Notes: generated by a model from the sequence alone, not told the origin. Counted from the first letter of the stretch, positions 44,504 through 55,104 are shown. The stretch: 57,650 bases of DNA from Acetobacteraceae bacterium (GCA_025354865.1 JANXMB010000100.1:1-57650); one strand, 5' to 3'. Made by a program: numbers and translations.

Positions 44504-47017
44504 CTACCGCTTCAGCGCGGCCAATGCCGCGAACGGGCCGTGCGGAATCGCAACAGCCACGGCCGGCGCCGCGATCGCGATCCGACGGCGGCGCAGCGGC
44601 AGCACCATCGGCGGGCTCGGCGGCCCAAAAACATCCGCCGCCAGTCCGCCGCTCGGCACCACCCGAAAACCCAACCCGCGCAGCACCGCCGGCAGCATAT
44701 CGGCTTTCACCGCAAACCGGGACGGCAAGCCCGGCGGCAGCGGCGCGGCCCCTTTCCGAGTCGCGTAACCCAGATCCCCGGCGACGCGTTCGGCGATATC
44801 GACCCGCAGCAGCACCGGCCCCGCCTCGACCCATCCCATCGCGGCGGCGAAACCCGGTGGCCAGTCGGTGGCGACAGGCAGCGACACGGCGCTGGGTCCG
44901 GGCAGCGCCGGCACCGCATGGCCATGCGCCACAGCCCATAGCCGAGCGCGCATGGCCGCCGCCTGGGGCTTCATGATGGAGGGTAGAAACAGCGCGAATC
45001 GGCCGGATCGCACGCCGATGGCTTTGAGTTGCACCCGCAGCGCCGGGGCGAGGGTTTCCTCGTCCACCCCGGGCACCAGGCCCAGCGTCTCCCGCAGGCG
45101 ATGCAACGGCCCGCGCGCGCCGGCAATCCGTTCGGCTGCGACGGCGGCGTCGAACAGCGGCGCCAAATCGGTGCGGATCCGCGCGTCCAGAAAGCGCTGC
45201 AAACGCGCGCGCAACCGTTCCCGCTGCGCCCCGTCGAGGAACTCGCTGTCCAACATTTGCACCCGCGGCGTCAGGCCGGTCGTGCCGGCGACGATGCGCG
45301 CCAGCTTTGCGCCGTCCCAAACAATGCCATGCGATGCGGTGAGGCCGAATGCGGCGTCGGGCAACGCCTCCACCGCCGCCACGCGTCGCGGCATTTCTTC
45401 CCGCAATGCCCGCCGCGCCGCACGCAGGACCAGCTTCTTCTCATCGCCTTCGGCTGCGGGATCGGGCACGAAGCCGAAGCCTTCCAGCATGCCGACCGGA
45501 TGGCCTTCGACCACGACTTCGCCGCGCCGGGTGACCGCCGACAGCAATTCCTGCCCGTCGGTCGAATCCAGCCGACGCATCAGATGGGTGGCGCGGCGAT
45601 CGACGAAGCGGGTGGTCAGGCGTTCGTGCAGGATGTCGGACAGCTTGTCCTCGACCTCCCGCGCTTTGCCCTGCCAGTGCACCGCATCTTTGACCCAGTC
45701 GGATCGGGCCGCGATATAGGACCAGATGCGCACGCCCGACAGGCGGGACATCAGCGTGTCGATATCGCCTTCGGAGCGATCCAACGCGGCGATCTGCCCG
45801 GCGAGCCAATCGGTCGGCAGTTTTCCATCGGTCGCAATGTGCCCGAAAATGCGGGCGCAGAGCCGGTTATGGGTCTCATCGGCAAGCTTGCGAAAATCGG
45901 GAATTTGGCAGGCGTCCCAGAGCAATCGCACCCGCGCGCGGCCACGGGCCTTGTCGCGGATTTCCGGCTCGCGGGCGAGCGACATCAGGGTTTCAAGATC
46001 GGAGGCGTCGTTGCCTTTGACCAGACCGGTCCTGGGAGCGGGTTCCTGCAAACTGGCCAGCAGCGCGTCGATATGGCTGAAATCCAGGTCGTTGTTCCGC
46101 CAGCAAACCTGCTCCAGCGGGTCGAAACTGTGCGATTCGATCGCCGCGACGGCGTCCTCGGGGATCGGTTTGCACTCGGTCGTGGTGCCGAAGGTGCCGT
46201 CGCGCATCCCTCGACCGGCGCGGCCGGCGATCTGCCCCATCTCGGCCGCCGTGAGCCGGCGCGGGCGATGGCCGTCGAATTTACCCAGTCCGGCGAAGGC
46301 AACATGATCGACATTCATGTTCAGGCCCATGCCGATGGCATCGGTCGCGACCAGAAAATCGACCTCCTTATCCTGATAGAGCGCGACCTGGGCGTTGCGG
46401 GTGCGCGGCGACAACCGGCCCATCACCACCGCGCAACCGCCCCGACGGCGGCGGATCAGTTCGGCAATCGCATAGACTTCCTGGGCCGAGAACGCGACCA
46501 CCGCACTGCGCGGCGGCAGGCGCACCAGCTTGGAGGGGCCGGCGTAAGTAAGCTGCGACAGCCGGGGCCGGGTCTCGACCGAGGCATTCGGCACCAGACG
46601 TTGCAACAATGGGCGGATCGTCTCGGCACCCAGAAACATCGTTTCCACCATGCCGCGCGCGTGCAGCAGGCGTTCGGTGAACACGTGGCCGCGGTCGGCG
46701 TCGGCGCATAGCTGAATCTCGTCCACCGCCACGAATTCGGCATGCCGGTCGAGCGGCATGGCTTCGACCGTGCAAGAAAACCACCTGGCATCGGGAGGAA
46801 CGATTTTCTCCTCCCCGGTGATCAGCGCGACGTTTTTGACCCCTTTTTGCGCCACCATGCGGTCGTAATTCTCACGCGCGAGCAAGCGCAACGGAAAGCC
46901 GATGATCCCCGAAGCATGCGCCAGCATGCGTTCGATGGCGAGGTGAGTCTTACCCGTGTTGGTGGGGCCGAGAACGGCCCGAACACGGGAAGGGAAACCG
47001 GAGTCGGTGCCGGGCAT
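44504..47017 (-). CDS. SUV3-like superfamily 2 RNA helicase
   Basis: This 837-residue helicase has motif I GPTNTGKT (17-24), motif II DEIQ near 93, a motif III-like FLGAET and motif [11 protein letters not shown] near 258, then SUV3-type C-terminal domains. The family comprises mitochondrial SUV3 and its alphaproteobacterial counterparts, proposed to work in RNA turnover. The frame remains open far upstream, opposite htpG, but homology begins at the ATG at 47017. First gene of the helicase-S4-fdxA-carD cluster; divergent from htpG across 102 nt. Confidence 0.92.
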   Translation of the reverse strand: MPGTDSGFPSRVRAVLGPTNTGKTHLAIERMLAHASGIIGFPLRLLARENYDRMVAQKGVKNVALITGEEKIVPPDARWFSCTVEAMPLDRHAEFVAVDEIQLCADADRGHVFTERLLHARGMVETMFLGAETIRPLLQRLVPNASVETRPRLSQLTYAGPSKLVRLPPRSAVVAFSAQEVYAIAELIRRRRGGCAVVMGRLSPRTRNAQVALYQDKEVDFLVATDAIGMGLNMNVDHVAFAGLGKFDGHRPRRLTAAEMGQIAGRAGRGMRDGTFGTTTECKPIPEDAVAAIESHSFDPLEQVCWRNNDLDFSHIDALLASLQEPAPRTGLVKGNDASDLETLMSLAREPEIRDKARGRARVRLLWDACQIPDFRKLADETHNRLCARIFGHIATDGKLPTDWLAGQIAALDRSEGDIDTLMSRLSGVRIWSYIAARSDWVKDAVHWQGKAREVEDKLSDILHERLTTRFVDRRATHLMRRLDSTDGQELLSAVTRRGEVVVEGHPVGMLEGFGFVPDPAAEGDEKKLVLRAARRALREEMPRRVAAVEALPDAAFGLTASHGIVWDGAKLARIVAGTTGLTPRVQMLDSEFLDGAQRERLRARLQRFLDARIRTDLAPLFDAAVAAERIAGARGPLHRLRETLGLVPGVDEETLAPALRVQLKAIGVRSGRFALFLPSIMKPQAAAMRARLWAVAHGHAVPALPGPSAVSLPVATDWPPGFAAAMGWVEAGPVLLRVDIAERVAGDLGYATRKGAAPLPPGLPSRFAVKADMLPAVLRGLGFRVVPSGGLAADVFGPPSPPMVLPLRRRRIAIAAPAVAVAIPHGPFAALAALKR

Positions 47018-47119
47018 AGGCCGGAGTTTGGATGTTGCAGCGCGGAATGCAAGGGCGGTTGCGGCAAACGGCTTGAATCGCAGCGCCGCAACCCGCATAT
47101 CGCGGCCGAACGTCGGACC

Positions 47120-48955
47120 ATGGAGGATCGCTTGAACGAGACCGTTTTGGAGCAGCACGATTTCGGTGCAGAAGTCGGCCGCCTTTTGGACCTTGTGGTC
47201 CACTCGCTTTATTCCGAGCGGGAGATTTTCCTGCGCGAACTCGTGGCCAACGCGGCGGATGCGGTGGATCGGCGCCGGTTCGAAGCGCTGACCGACCCCA
47301 ATCTCGCCCCGCCCGCCGATGCCCGCATCCGCATCGTACCCGACAAGGCTGCGCGGCAGATTCTGATCTCCGACGACGGCATCGGCATGAGCCGGCAGGA
47401 GCTGATCGACAACCTCGGCACCATCGCCCGTTCCGGGACACGGATGTTCGGCGAGGCGCTCGCCAGCGCCAATCCCGAAGACCGACCCAGCCTGATCGGA
47501 CAATTCGGCGTGGGGTTCTACTCGGCATTCATGGTCGCCGATCGGGTCGAAGTAACGTCCCGCAAGGCCGGTAGCGAGGAGGCGTTCGCCTGGGCGTCCG
47601 AAGGCGCCGGGCGCTATACCATCGGCAGTGCGGCGCGAGAGCATTACGGCACCGACATCGTGCTGCATATGAAGCCCGATGCGGAAGAATACCTGGAGCC
47701 GATGCGACTGGAGACGGTGATCCGCAAATGGGCGGATCATATCACCCTGCCGATCACCGTTGCCCGCGACGGCAAGGACGAACCGGCGAACGAGGGCACC
47801 GCGCTTTGGCGCAAGTCGAAGTCGGACATTACCGAACAGAATTATGCCGAGTTCTACCGCCACCTCGGCCATGGTTGGGACAGCCCCTGGGCGACGCTGC
47901 ACTGGAAAGCCGAGGGGACGCTGGAGTATTTCTGCCTGCTGTTCATTCCCAGCATGAAACCGTTCATGCCGGTCGAGGAAGATCGCGACGCAAAGGTGCG
48001 CCTGCATGTCCGGCGCATGTTCATCACCGACAAGGGGGAATTGCTGCCGCATTGGCTGCGCTTCGTGCAAGGCGTGGTCGATACGGAAGACCTGCCGCTG
48101 AACGTCTCGCGCGAAATCCTGCAATCCACCCCGATCGTCGGCCGCATCCGAAAAGCCATGATCTCCCGCGTGCTCGGCGAATTGAAAAGCCGCGCCAAGG
48201 ACGCCGAGGACTACACTCGGTTTTGGGATAATTTCGGGTCGGTGCTCAAGGAAGGCATTTGGGAAGACAGCGAACACCGCGACGAAATCGCGCCGTTGCT
48301 GCGCTTCCACTCCTCGACCGAGGACGGCTGGACATCCTTGCCCGATTACGTGGCGCGGATGAAGGAAGGCCAGGACACCATCTATTATTTGTCCGGCGAC
48401 AATCTGGCGGCGCTGAAAACCTCCCCGCAACTCGAAGGCTTCAAAGCCCGGGGTTACGAAGTGCTATTGATGGGCGATTCGATCGATGCCTTCTGGCCGG
48501 AGCGGCTGGACAGCTTCGAGGGCCGCAAGCTTCGCAGCGTGACCCAGTCCACCGGCGATATCGCGGCCGAGGGCGAGCAGCCGGATATTTCCCCGCTGTT
48601 GGCTGTGTTGAAAGACGCGCTGGGCGATGCCGTGTCCGACGTGCGCGCGACCGGGCGCCTGACCGATAGCGCCGTGGTGCTGGCCGCCGACGACAAGGGG
48701 CCGGACTTGCAGATGCAGAAACTGCTCCGTCGCGCCGGCCGAGCAACGATGCCGTCGAAGCCGATTCTGGAACTGAACCCGACGCACAAACTGATCGCGG
48801 CTTTGGCGGCCAAACAGGACGATGCGGACCTGATGGCCGAAGCGGCCGCGACCCTGCTGGACCTCGCTCGGGTGCAAGAGGGGGAGCTTCCGGCCGATTC
48901 CACCGCGTTCGCGCGGCGGGTGACATCGTTGTTGGCCGGCAGTCTGTCGCGCTGA
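47120..48955 (+). CDS. htpG: Molecular chaperone HtpG (Hsp90)
   Basis: This 611-residue Hsp90 has the N-terminal GHKL ATPase: [24 protein letters not shown], and [17 protein letters not shown], then the middle domain with [11 protein letters not shown] (catalytic Arg) and a C-terminal dimerisation domain. It folds and activates client proteins under stress. ATG 47120 starts [23 protein letters not shown] as in relatives; upstream in-frame codons shadow the helicase gene. The shared 102-nt divergent region should hold both promoters. Confidence 0.95.
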   Translation: MEDRLNETVLEQHDFGAEVGRLLDLVVHSLYSEREIFLRELVANAADAVDRRRFEALTDPNLAPPADARIRIVPDKAARQILISDDGIGMSRQELIDNLGTIARSGTRMFGEALASANPEDRPSLIGQFGVGFYSAFMVADRVEVTSRKAGSEEAFAWASEGAGRYTIGSAAREHYGTDIVLHMKPDAEEYLEPMRLETVIRKWADHITLPITVARDGKDEPANEGTALWRKSKSDITEQNYAEFYRHLGHGWDSPWATLHWKAEGTLEYFCLLFIPSMKPFMPVEEDRDAKVRLHVRRMFITDKGELLPHWLRFVQGVVDTEDLPLNVSREILQSTPIVGRIRKAMISRVLGELKSRAKDAEDYTRFWDNFGSVLKEGIWEDSEHRDEIAPLLRFHSSTEDGWTSLPDYVARMKEGQDTIYYLSGDNLAALKTSPQLEGFKARGYEVLLMGDSIDAFWPERLDSFEGRKLRSVTQSTGDIAAEGEQPDISPLLAVLKDALGDAVSDVRATGRLTDSAVVLAADDKGPDLQMQKLLRRAGRATMPSKPILELNPTHKLIAALAAKQDDADLMAEAAATLLDLARVQEGELPADSTAFARRVTSLLAGSLSR

Positions 48956-48973
48956 GCTGGATCGACATCGAAA

Positions 48974-49014
48974 ACCGGCATGCGCAGACGCAGAAACCGT
49001 CCGCGCATGCCGGT
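48974..49014 (-). terminator. Terminator between convergent htpG and HD-oxygenase genes
   Basis: Perfect 12-bp arms ACCGGCATGCGC (48974-48985) and GCGCATGCCGGT (49003-49014) with a 17-nt loop. Read leftwards, the stem is followed by TTTT, so it ends the HD gene; it may also stop htpG transcripts coming from the left. Confidence 0.75.
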
Positions 49015-49018
49015 GGTA

Positions 49019-49570
49019 TCAGGCGATCAGACAGGCGTTCAGGTGCGCCGCGTAATGCATCGCATCGGGCACCGCGAGGCCCTTAACCTTGGCGGCTTCA
49101 TCGAAACGGCGCAGTTGCACGGCAGCGGCGTAGTGGGGTTGGGCTTCGAAAGCGGCGATTTCGTCGGCCGACATCGGGCCGCCCTGCAGCGCCAGACTAC
49201 GCACGCTATCGGGCGAGAGGCGGGCGAAATAATCGGCCTCCGTGCCGCAAAGGTAGCGCTTCGCCGCAACGTGCAACCGCACCGGTTCGGTAACGGCCGC
49301 GCAGAAACGGTCCTGCAACCATGCGGCACCCCGTTCCTCGTGACGATCGTCGATCCCTTCGGCGGCCGGGTCTTCCCCGAGGTCGTGCACCATGTGGCCG
49401 ATATCGTGCACCAAGGCGGCAACGATCAGGGCGGAATCGCCACCCGATTGTTCCGCCAAATGCGCGGCCTGCAAGGCATGAGCGCGTTGATCGAGGGCCG
49501 ATAAACCGTATAGCCGCTGTCCTTTACCGTCGATCAAGGCGACGATCGTGGCAATTGTTTCCTGTGGCAT
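49019..49570 (-). CDS. PhnZ-like HD domain protein (phosphonate-degradation type)
   Basis: This 183-residue HD-domain protein follows the pattern of the phosphonate-degradation HDIG proteins that include PhnZ, mixed-valent diiron oxygenases cleaving 2-amino-1-hydroxyethylphosphonate. Matching pieces are LYGLSALDQRAHALQAA, AALVHDIGHMVHDLGEDPA, GIDDRHEERGA, VTEPVRLHVAAKRYLCG, LALQGGPMS and RRFDEAAK; the metal His/Asp residues are kept. The PhnY hydroxylase and other phosphonate genes are not in the window, so it is an orphan and its substrate may differ. The frame is open upstream of 49570 but homology is not. Confidence 0.85.
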   Translation of the reverse strand: MPQETIATIVALIDGKGQRLYGLSALDQRAHALQAAHLAEQSGGDSALIVAALVHDIGHMVHDLGEDPAAEGIDDRHEERGAAWLQDRFCAAVTEPVRLHVAAKRYLCGTEADYFARLSPDSVRSLALQGGPMSADEIAAFEAQPHYAAAVQLRRFDEAAKVKGLAVPDAMHYAAHLNACLIA

Positions 49571-49667
49571 GCGCCGATTGCTCCATTCGCAGGTTACCAG
49601 TCTAGCGGCGCCGGCCGCAGCGGGGCAAAAGTCGCTTTTGTGACACTTGGTAGAGGGGAATACCGAC

Positions 49668-51050
49668 ATGCTCGATCAACCGTTCGACAGCCTGACCACC
49701 GACGCGACGGGTGCGCTGCCGTTGCATGCGGTGCGACCCGAGGGGTTGGAAGCGTTGCTGGCGACCCTGCCGACGGCAACGGCGGCCTTTGCCAGGGCAT
49801 CGGGCTTCGCGGCCAAACCGCAGGAATTGGTGCTGCTACCGGGACAGGACGGGCTGGCAGGCGCCCTGCTCGGCCTGGGCCAGGACCGCTCGCCCTGGGC
49901 ATTCGGCGGCCTTTCGTCGCGCCTGCCCGAAGGGTCGGTCTGGCAGTTGCAACAAGGCGATTACGACGCGTCCGACGCGACGCTGGGTTACTGCCTGGGC
50001 ACATATCGTTACGCCGCGTTCAAACCATCCGAGCGTAAGGCGGCCCGACTGGTTGCGCCTGCGGTGGGGCCGGAGGCTGTTTCCCATGCCGGGGCGATCG
50101 CGATGGTGCGCGATCTGATCAATGCGCCCGCCAATATTCTCGGGCCGGTCGAATTGGGCGACATCGCTGCGGGCCTTGCGGCGCGACACGGATCGTCTGC
50201 AACGATCGTGGAGGGCCTGGCGCTCGATGCCGAATATCCCACCGTCGCCGCCGTCGGTCGCGGGTCCGTCAGACCGGCGCGGGTGGTTTCGTTCCGTTGG
50301 CAAGGCAGCGGAGCGACGGATGCTTCGCCGCTGGTTTCATTGTGCGGCAAGGGCGTCTGTTTCGATACCGGCGGATACGATCTGAAGCCGTCGTCGGGCA
50401 TGCTTCGGATGAAAAAAGATATGGGCGGGGCCGCAACGGTGCTCGGTCTGTCCCGCATGATTATGGAAGCGGATCTTCCGATCCGTCTGGTAACGCGTAT
50501 CGGATGTGTTGAAAATTCCGTTTCCGGCAGCGCGATGCGGCCGTTGGACGTGATTCGGACTCGATCCGGTTTGACGGTGGAAATCGGCAATACCGACGCG
50601 GAAGGACGGCTGGTATTGTGCGATTTATTGCACGATGCATCGGCTGAATCGCCAGCGCTGTTGCTGGATTGTGCGACTTTGACCGGTGCGGCGCGCGTCG
50701 CCGTGGGGCCGGATTTACCGGTGCTGTTTTGCACCGACGACGCATGGGCCGAAATTCTGTTGCGCAACGGTACGGCCGTGCACGACCCGATGTGGCGGCT
50801 ACCGTTATGGTCGGGATACGACGATTGGCTGAAAAGCCCAATTGCGGACTTGAACAATGTGTCGTCGCGCCCGCAAGCCGGCGCCATTGTCGCGGCGCTG
50901 TTCCTGAAGCGATTTGTCTCGGCGAACGTTCCATGGGCGCATCTCGATCTGTACGCCTGGAACGATCTATCGCGTCCCGGACGCCCCGAAGGCGGAGAAG
51001 CGCAGTCCCTGCGGGCGGTCTTTCGGGCAATTGGGGAACGTTTATGTTAG
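49668..51050 (+). CDS. M17 family (leucyl) aminopeptidase
   Basis: This 460-residue dizinc aminopeptidase has the metal/catalytic motifs GKGVCFDTGGYDLKPSSGM (K228 and the Asp), KKDMGGAA and NTDAEGRL (308-315; D310 and E312 ligands, R314 catalytic). The N-terminal domain is divergent, as in the PepB-like branch common in alphaproteobacteria. ATG 49668 with GAGGGG upstream was preferred to an in-frame TTG at 49647. Cytoplasmic peptide turnover. The C-terminal motif PWAHLDLYAWNDLSRPGRP is typical of the branch. Confidence 0.92.
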   Translation: MLDQPFDSLTTDATGALPLHAVRPEGLEALLATLPTATAAFARASGFAAKPQELVLLPGQDGLAGALLGLGQDRSPWAFGGLSSRLPEGSVWQLQQGDYDASDATLGYCLGTYRYAAFKPSERKAARLVAPAVGPEAVSHAGAIAMVRDLINAPANILGPVELGDIAAGLAARHGSSATIVEGLALDAEYPTVAAVGRGSVRPARVVSFRWQGSGATDASPLVSLCGKGVCFDTGGYDLKPSSGMLRMKKDMGGAATVLGLSRMIMEADLPIRLVTRIGCVENSVSGSAMRPLDVIRTRSGLTVEIGNTDAEGRLVLCDLLHDASAESPALLLDCATLTGAARVAVGPDLPVLFCTDDAWAEILLRNGTAVHDPMWRLPLWSGYDDWLKSPIADLNNVSSRPQAGAIVAALFLKRFVSANVPWAHLDLYAWNDLSRPGRPEGGEAQSLRAVFRAIGERLC

Positions 51051-51164
51051 CCAATTCGATACATGGTCGCGATACGCAATAAGCTTGACTTGGAACCGTT
51101 ATCGTATTAGGCGGCGATATATCATCCGGTCGTAATGTCACGACCATCCGGGAAAGGTTAATAA

Positions 51165-51548
51165 ATGGCAACAGCACCCACCGCCACAGATCAGCAGGTC
51201 GACCTGCTGCGTGGCACCGTCGTATCCCTCGTGCGACGCGACGGACCCGATCTGACCGCGCGGCAACTCGCAGTATTTCTGACCTGTTATCTGGTCGAAG
51301 GCGGCCACACCGTGCGCGGGCTGGCCGCAGAACTGGACGTGTCGAAGCCGGCGATTACGCGCGCCCTCGACCGGCTCGGCGAATTCGACCTTGCACGCCG
51401 CAAGACCGACCCGGCCGATCGCCGCAGCATTCTTGTGCAGAAGACCCCGAAAGGGTCCGCTCTTTTGCGCGATATCAAGTCGATCATGACCAAAGTCGCG
51501 TCCGGCGAAACGAAGCCCGCGACCGGCGCCCGCCGCGCCGCCGGTTGA
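51165..51548 (+). CDS. MarR family transcriptional regulator
   Basis: This 127-residue winged-helix protein has LTARQLAVFLTCYLVEGGHTVRGLAAELDVSKPAITRALDRLGEFDLARRKTDPADRRSILV: helix-turn-helix (about 47-72) and the wing D-P-A-D-R-R-S typical of MarR proteins. The C-terminal tail is basic and disordered. It is a short member lacking much of the usual flanking dimerisation helices. Genes controlled are unknown; neither neighbour is divergent from it. Confidence 0.85.
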   Translation: MATAPTATDQQVDLLRGTVVSLVRRDGPDLTARQLAVFLTCYLVEGGHTVRGLAAELDVSKPAITRALDRLGEFDLARRKTDPADRRSILVQKTPKGSALLRDIKSIMTKVASGETKPATGARRAAG

Positions 51549-51567
51549 TCGCTGCCAACCGCCCGAT

Positions 51568-51599
51568 CCCCTTGCCGTCATTACCACGACGGTAAGGGG
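51568..51599. repeat. Hairpin with flanking repeat downstream of marR-type gene
   Basis: CCCCTTGCCGTC (51568-51579) and GACGGTAAGGGG (51588-51599) form a 12-bp stem with one mismatch and an 8-nt loop. GACGGTAAGGG is repeated directly afterwards (51604-51614), and GATCGCTGCC flanks the structure on both sides. It may end MarR transcription, although no T run follows. The rest of the gap to 51829 shows no gene. Confidence 0.55.
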
Positions 51600-51829
51600 C
51601 CCCGACGGTAAGGGATCGATCGCTGCCATCGCTCAGCATCCGGCGATCGTAGCAGTAATAGGAAGATGCGAGGTCAATCGTTTCTGCCTGCGCCTTTTGC
51701 CATTGCCGGCGCAGCGGCAAGCGGCAACCCATCGATTGCAACCGAAATCGCCGAACCATTTGCGATACCGGAACGTCGGGCACGCACCGGCCCGAGGGTA
51801 TCGGTAATAGACCGCTCAGCGTTCCGATT

Positions 51830-52996
51830 TCAGTGCCAAATCGATATGAAAATATCCGCACTGCGATCCACGATCCGACGGGATCCTCGCCGCACCAACC
51901 CCAGCGCGCCCAACCCGACTGCCAGCACGGCCAATGTGCCCGGCTCCGGCACGGCCGGCAGCGAGGAACCGCCGGTGGTGGCGGTGACGAAGCTGAGGTC
52001 GCCGGTAAAGGCGTAATTGTGGATTTCGTTGCTGCCTTGGGTCAGCGAGGCGGCAACGACATCGCCCTGGCTGACGCCATTCAGGGTCAGTGCCGAGGAC
52101 GGCGCCAGGATGGTGCCCGCCCAACTCGGCAAGGTCAGGCTGCCCTGCCCGACGAAGTTCCAGATCACCCGATCCTGTCCGGCGAAGGTGTTCAGATTGG
52201 TGGACAGGCTGCCGACCGCGCCGGTGACGTTGATCACGACGGTTTGCGCGCCGTTCAGGTTGAAGCTGGCGTTCTGCAGCACGGTCGGAAGGTTGCTGCC
52301 CAGCACATTGTAGACCGTGACGGCGGTGCCGGCGATCGTGGTGGGCGTGGCGTTGAACGTGTTGCTGGTGCCCTGCGCGATCCCGGTCATGCTGCTCAGG
52401 TAGGTCGAAAGCCCCTGCAGCGGGGTTTGAAACGTGGTGGCGAAGCTGGGCAGCACGAAGGTGCCCTGCGCGACCGTGCCGTTCTGCGACGCCGGCGTGG
52501 TGCCGGCCGTCTTCGCCCCGTAGACCAGATTGCCGTTACCGCCGACCGCTGCCGATGTGCCCTGGGTGGCGACAAAGGCGGTCTGGCTGTTCGTGGTCAG
52601 CGACAGCGCCCCGGTGTTGGTGCCGCCGATAAAGATATTGCCTTTCGACGCGTTGACGCCGCTGCCGGACACATTGCCGTAGACGGTCAAGGCGCCAAAG
52701 CTCCGATTGGCGGCGCCGACCGAGATGCTGCCCACCTGCGGTGTCGTGGCGGCCAGCGACGCATTGCCGCAGGGGCCGGACCCGTCGGAGGTTTGGAAGC
52801 AGTAATTCGCCGAACCGGATTGCGTCAGGCTGCCGCCGATGACCGCGCGCCCTTCGGTTTCCGAACCGCTGACGACGTTTCCGAACACAATCTCGTTGAA
52901 CTGGTTCAACAGGTCGCCGTAAGAATCCGCCCGCGCCGCAGGTGCTGCGGCGCCGCCGACGGCAAGCACGATCGCCAAGGTTGTCGAAAGTCGCAT
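51830..52996 (-). CDS. Choice-of-anchor A family PEP-CTERM protein
   Basis: This 388-residue exported protein starts MRLSTTLAIVLAVGGAAAPAARA, a signal peptide cut near residue 23. The body is a choice-of-anchor A type domain (FNEIVFGNVVSGSETEGRAVIGGSL, later VIWNFVGQGSL and AGTILAPSSALTLNG), Ser/Thr/Asn rich. The C terminus has VPEPGTLAVLAVGLGALGLVRRG, a PEP-CTERM signal. About 14 residues continue beyond the Arg cluster, unusual for this signal. The expected fate is exosortase processing and surface or matrix association. No exosortase is in the window. Confidence 0.9.
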   Translation of the reverse strand: MRLSTTLAIVLAVGGAAAPAARADSYGDLLNQFNEIVFGNVVSGSETEGRAVIGGSLTQSGSANYCFQTSDGSGPCGNASLAATTPQVGSISVGAANRSFGALTVYGNVSGSGVNASKGNIFIGGTNTGALSLTTNSQTAFVATQGTSAAVGGNGNLVYGAKTAGTTPASQNGTVAQGTFVLPSFATTFQTPLQGLSTYLSSMTGIAQGTSNTFNATPTTIAGTAVTVYNVLGSNLPTVLQNASFNLNGAQTVVINVTGAVGSLSTNLNTFAGQDRVIWNFVGQGSLTLPSWAGTILAPSSALTLNGVSQGDVVAASLTQGSNEIHNYAFTGDLSFVTATTGGSSLPAVPEPGTLAVLAVGLGALGLVRRGSRRIVDRSADIFISIWH

Positions 52997-53129
52997 AATA
53001 AAGAAAATCCAAGTGTCGCTCCGCAGGAGCACCGGGGATCGTATAGGCGATATCCATAAAAAATTCAAGGAAAACTAATTTTGATACTTTTCAATCTATA
53101 AGGTTTGCCCCCCCTGCAACCAGCGCGCT

Positions 53130-54737
53130 TCAGGCCGCATTCGCTCGGCTACGCAGCAGAAAAGCGCCCTTTTCCGCGATCATGATGGTCGGCGCGTTGG
53201 TGTTGGTGGACGTCACCGCCGGCATGACCGAGGCATCGATCACCCGCAACCCTGCCAAACCATGCACGCGTAAGTTGTCATCGACCACCGCCATCGGGTC
53301 CGAACCCATCCGGCAGGAACAGCTTGCGTGGAAAACCGTGGTGCCGGCCTGGCGGGCGTAGGCCAGCAGCGCCTCATCCGATTCGACCGCCGCGCCGGGT
53401 TCGGTTTCCGCCACCACGAAACGGGCCAAAGCCGGGGCGGCAAACAGCCGGCGTAGAAAGCGCAGCCCCCCGATCGCCGCCCGCCGATCGCGCTCATCGT
53501 CGAGGTAGCGGGGATTGATATGCGGCGCGTCCCCCGGCCGGTTCGATCGAGCCTCGACATAGCCGCGACTCTCCGGCCGCATCTGCCAGATGCCGCCGGT
53601 CATACCGGGTGCGGTATCCAGTTCGCGCACCGGACCGGGGCCGTAGCTGCCGGGGGCGAACATCGCCTGAATGTCGGGCGTGCCGGATTCAGGCAGCACT
53701 TTCACCGAAGCCGCCAATAAGGAGGCCCCGTAGGTCAGCATGCCCTTGCCGGTCAGGACGTAACGCAACACCTCCCCCATCAGGCCAAGACCGCGCGAAC
53801 GCTCGTTCAACGATCGGGCGTCCTTTACCCTCGCGGCGACGCGCACGATGAAGTGATCCTGGAAGTTGCGCCCGACGCCCTTCAGGGTATGGAGCGGGGC
53901 GATACCGACGCGTTGCAGATGCTCGGGATCGCCGATGCCGGAGAGTTGCAGAATATGCGGGGAGCCGATGGCCCCGGCGGACAAAATCACCTCCCGCCGA
54001 GCGGTGGCGCGTTCGATGCGACCGGCGCGGGCAAATTCGACGCCCACGGCCTTTTTGCCGTCCAGCAGCACCCGATGCACCAGCGCATCGGTGACAACAT
54101 GCAGGTTGGGGCGCTTCGCCGCCGGGTGCAGATACGACACCGCCGCGCTGAACCGCCGCCGCCCGCGCCGCGTTTGCTGGATCCAACCGATATGGTCGCC
54201 CAACCCGTGCGGCAGGTCGTTCAGATCGGCGCGAAACGGCACCCCGATCTGGCCGGCGGCGTCGATTGCGGCCTGACACAACGGCGGCATGTCGGCGATT
54301 TCCGAGGTCTGCAACGGCCCGCCTTTGCCGTGCGCCGCAGCCTCCGGGCCATTCCAGTGCTCGGCTTTGTCGAAAAACGGCCGCACATCGTCCCACGACC
54401 AGCCGCGATTGCCGAGCTGGGACCAGTAGTCGAAATCCTCCGGCTGGCTGCGGATGTAGATCATGCCGTTGATCGACGACGAGCCCCCCAGCACCCGGCC
54501 GCGGGGATACGCAATCGCTCGGCCGTTGGTGCCGGGATCGGGTTCGGTTTTATAGCCCCAGGTCAGCTTTCGGTGATCCAGCAGCTTCATGTAGCCGGCG
54601 GGGATGTGGATCAGCGGGTTGGTATCGCGGCCCCCGGCCTCGATCAGGATGACGCGGACCGACGGGTCCTCGGTCAGGCGGGCCGCCAGGACGCAGCCGG
54701 CGGAACCGGCGCCTACGACGATATAATCCGCCTCCAT
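53130..54737 (-). CDS. GMC family oxidoreductase
   Basis: This 535-residue FAD enzyme has the N-terminal VVGAGSAGCVLAARL motif, the GMC signatures YPRGRVLGGSSSINGMIYIR and SAGAIGSPHILQLSGIG, and active-site His470 in FHASCSCRMG, where most relatives read HP-GTC-MG. It is a paralogue of the enzyme at 33044-34645 rather than a close copy. Probable alcohol oxidation; substrate unknown. The gapR gene lies 30 nt upstream and in the same direction. The upstream region of the PEP-CTERM gene lies beyond its stop. Confidence 0.9.
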   Translation of the reverse strand: MEADYIVVGAGSAGCVLAARLTEDPSVRVILIEAGGRDTNPLIHIPAGYMKLLDHRKLTWGYKTEPDPGTNGRAIAYPRGRVLGGSSSINGMIYIRSQPEDFDYWSQLGNRGWSWDDVRPFFDKAEHWNGPEAAAHGKGGPLQTSEIADMPPLCQAAIDAAGQIGVPFRADLNDLPHGLGDHIGWIQQTRRGRRRFSAAVSYLHPAAKRPNLHVVTDALVHRVLLDGKKAVGVEFARAGRIERATARREVILSAGAIGSPHILQLSGIGDPEHLQRVGIAPLHTLKGVGRNFQDHFIVRVAARVKDARSLNERSRGLGLMGEVLRYVLTGKGMLTYGASLLAASVKVLPESGTPDIQAMFAPGSYGPGPVRELDTAPGMTGGIWQMRPESRGYVEARSNRPGDAPHINPRYLDDERDRRAAIGGLRFLRRLFAAPALARFVVAETEPGAAVESDEALLAYARQAGTTVFHASCSCRMGSDPMAVVDDNLRVHGLAGLRVIDASVMPAVTSTNTNAPTIMIAEKGAFLLRSRANAA

Positions 54738-54767
54738 TGGACGTTCCTCCGCGTTGCCGAGCGGATA

Positions 54768-55052
54768 CTACATGCCCAATGCGCGGCGATAAACGTCTAG
54801 CATGGTTTCCTGCTCCTCGACCTCGGCCGATTCCTGCTTTCGCACGCGGATAAGCTGGCGCAGCACTTTCACATCGAAACCGGCCGATTTGGCTTCGGCG
54901 TAGATGTCTTTGATGTCGCTGGCGAGGGCTTTTTTCTCCTCCTCCAGGCGTTCGATCCGATCGACGATGCTGCGCAACCGATCGGCCGCGATGCCACCGG
55001 TTTCAGGTTGGTCTTTTTCGGATTGGCCTTTTTCGACGACGCTCAATGCCAT
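54768..55052 (-). CDS. gapR: GapR family (DUF2312) DNA-binding protein
   Basis: This 94-residue protein matches DUF2312/GapR, which in Caulobacter tracks overtwisted DNA ahead of replication and transcription and stimulates topoisomerases. Core: IAADRLRSIVDRIERLEEEKKALASDIKDIYAEAKSAGFDVKVLRQLIRVRKQE, an Arg/Lys-rich helical region. An N-terminal Gln/Glu-rich tail of about 20 residues is non-conserved. ATG 55052 with AAGGA before it was chosen over upstream in-frame codons. The symbol rests on family similarity. Confidence 0.9.
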   Translation of the reverse strand: MALSVVEKGQSEKDQPETGGIAADRLRSIVDRIERLEEEKKALASDIKDIYAEAKSAGFDVKVLRQLIRVRKQESAEVEEQETMLDVYRRALGM

Positions 55053-55104
55053 GGGATATCCTTCGCGCGTGAGCCGGGCGAGGTAGCCCCCGCCGGGGCC
55101 GGGG

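Noticed and set aside
47018-48430. Long leftward open frame opposite htpG, joined to the helicase
   Set aside because: It is a GC-rich antisense shadow of htpG; helicase homology starts at 47017.
51153-51168. Possible fourth CtrA box upstream of the MarR gene
   Set aside because: Only one TTAA half-site; the second half reads CAAC and it overlaps the start codon.
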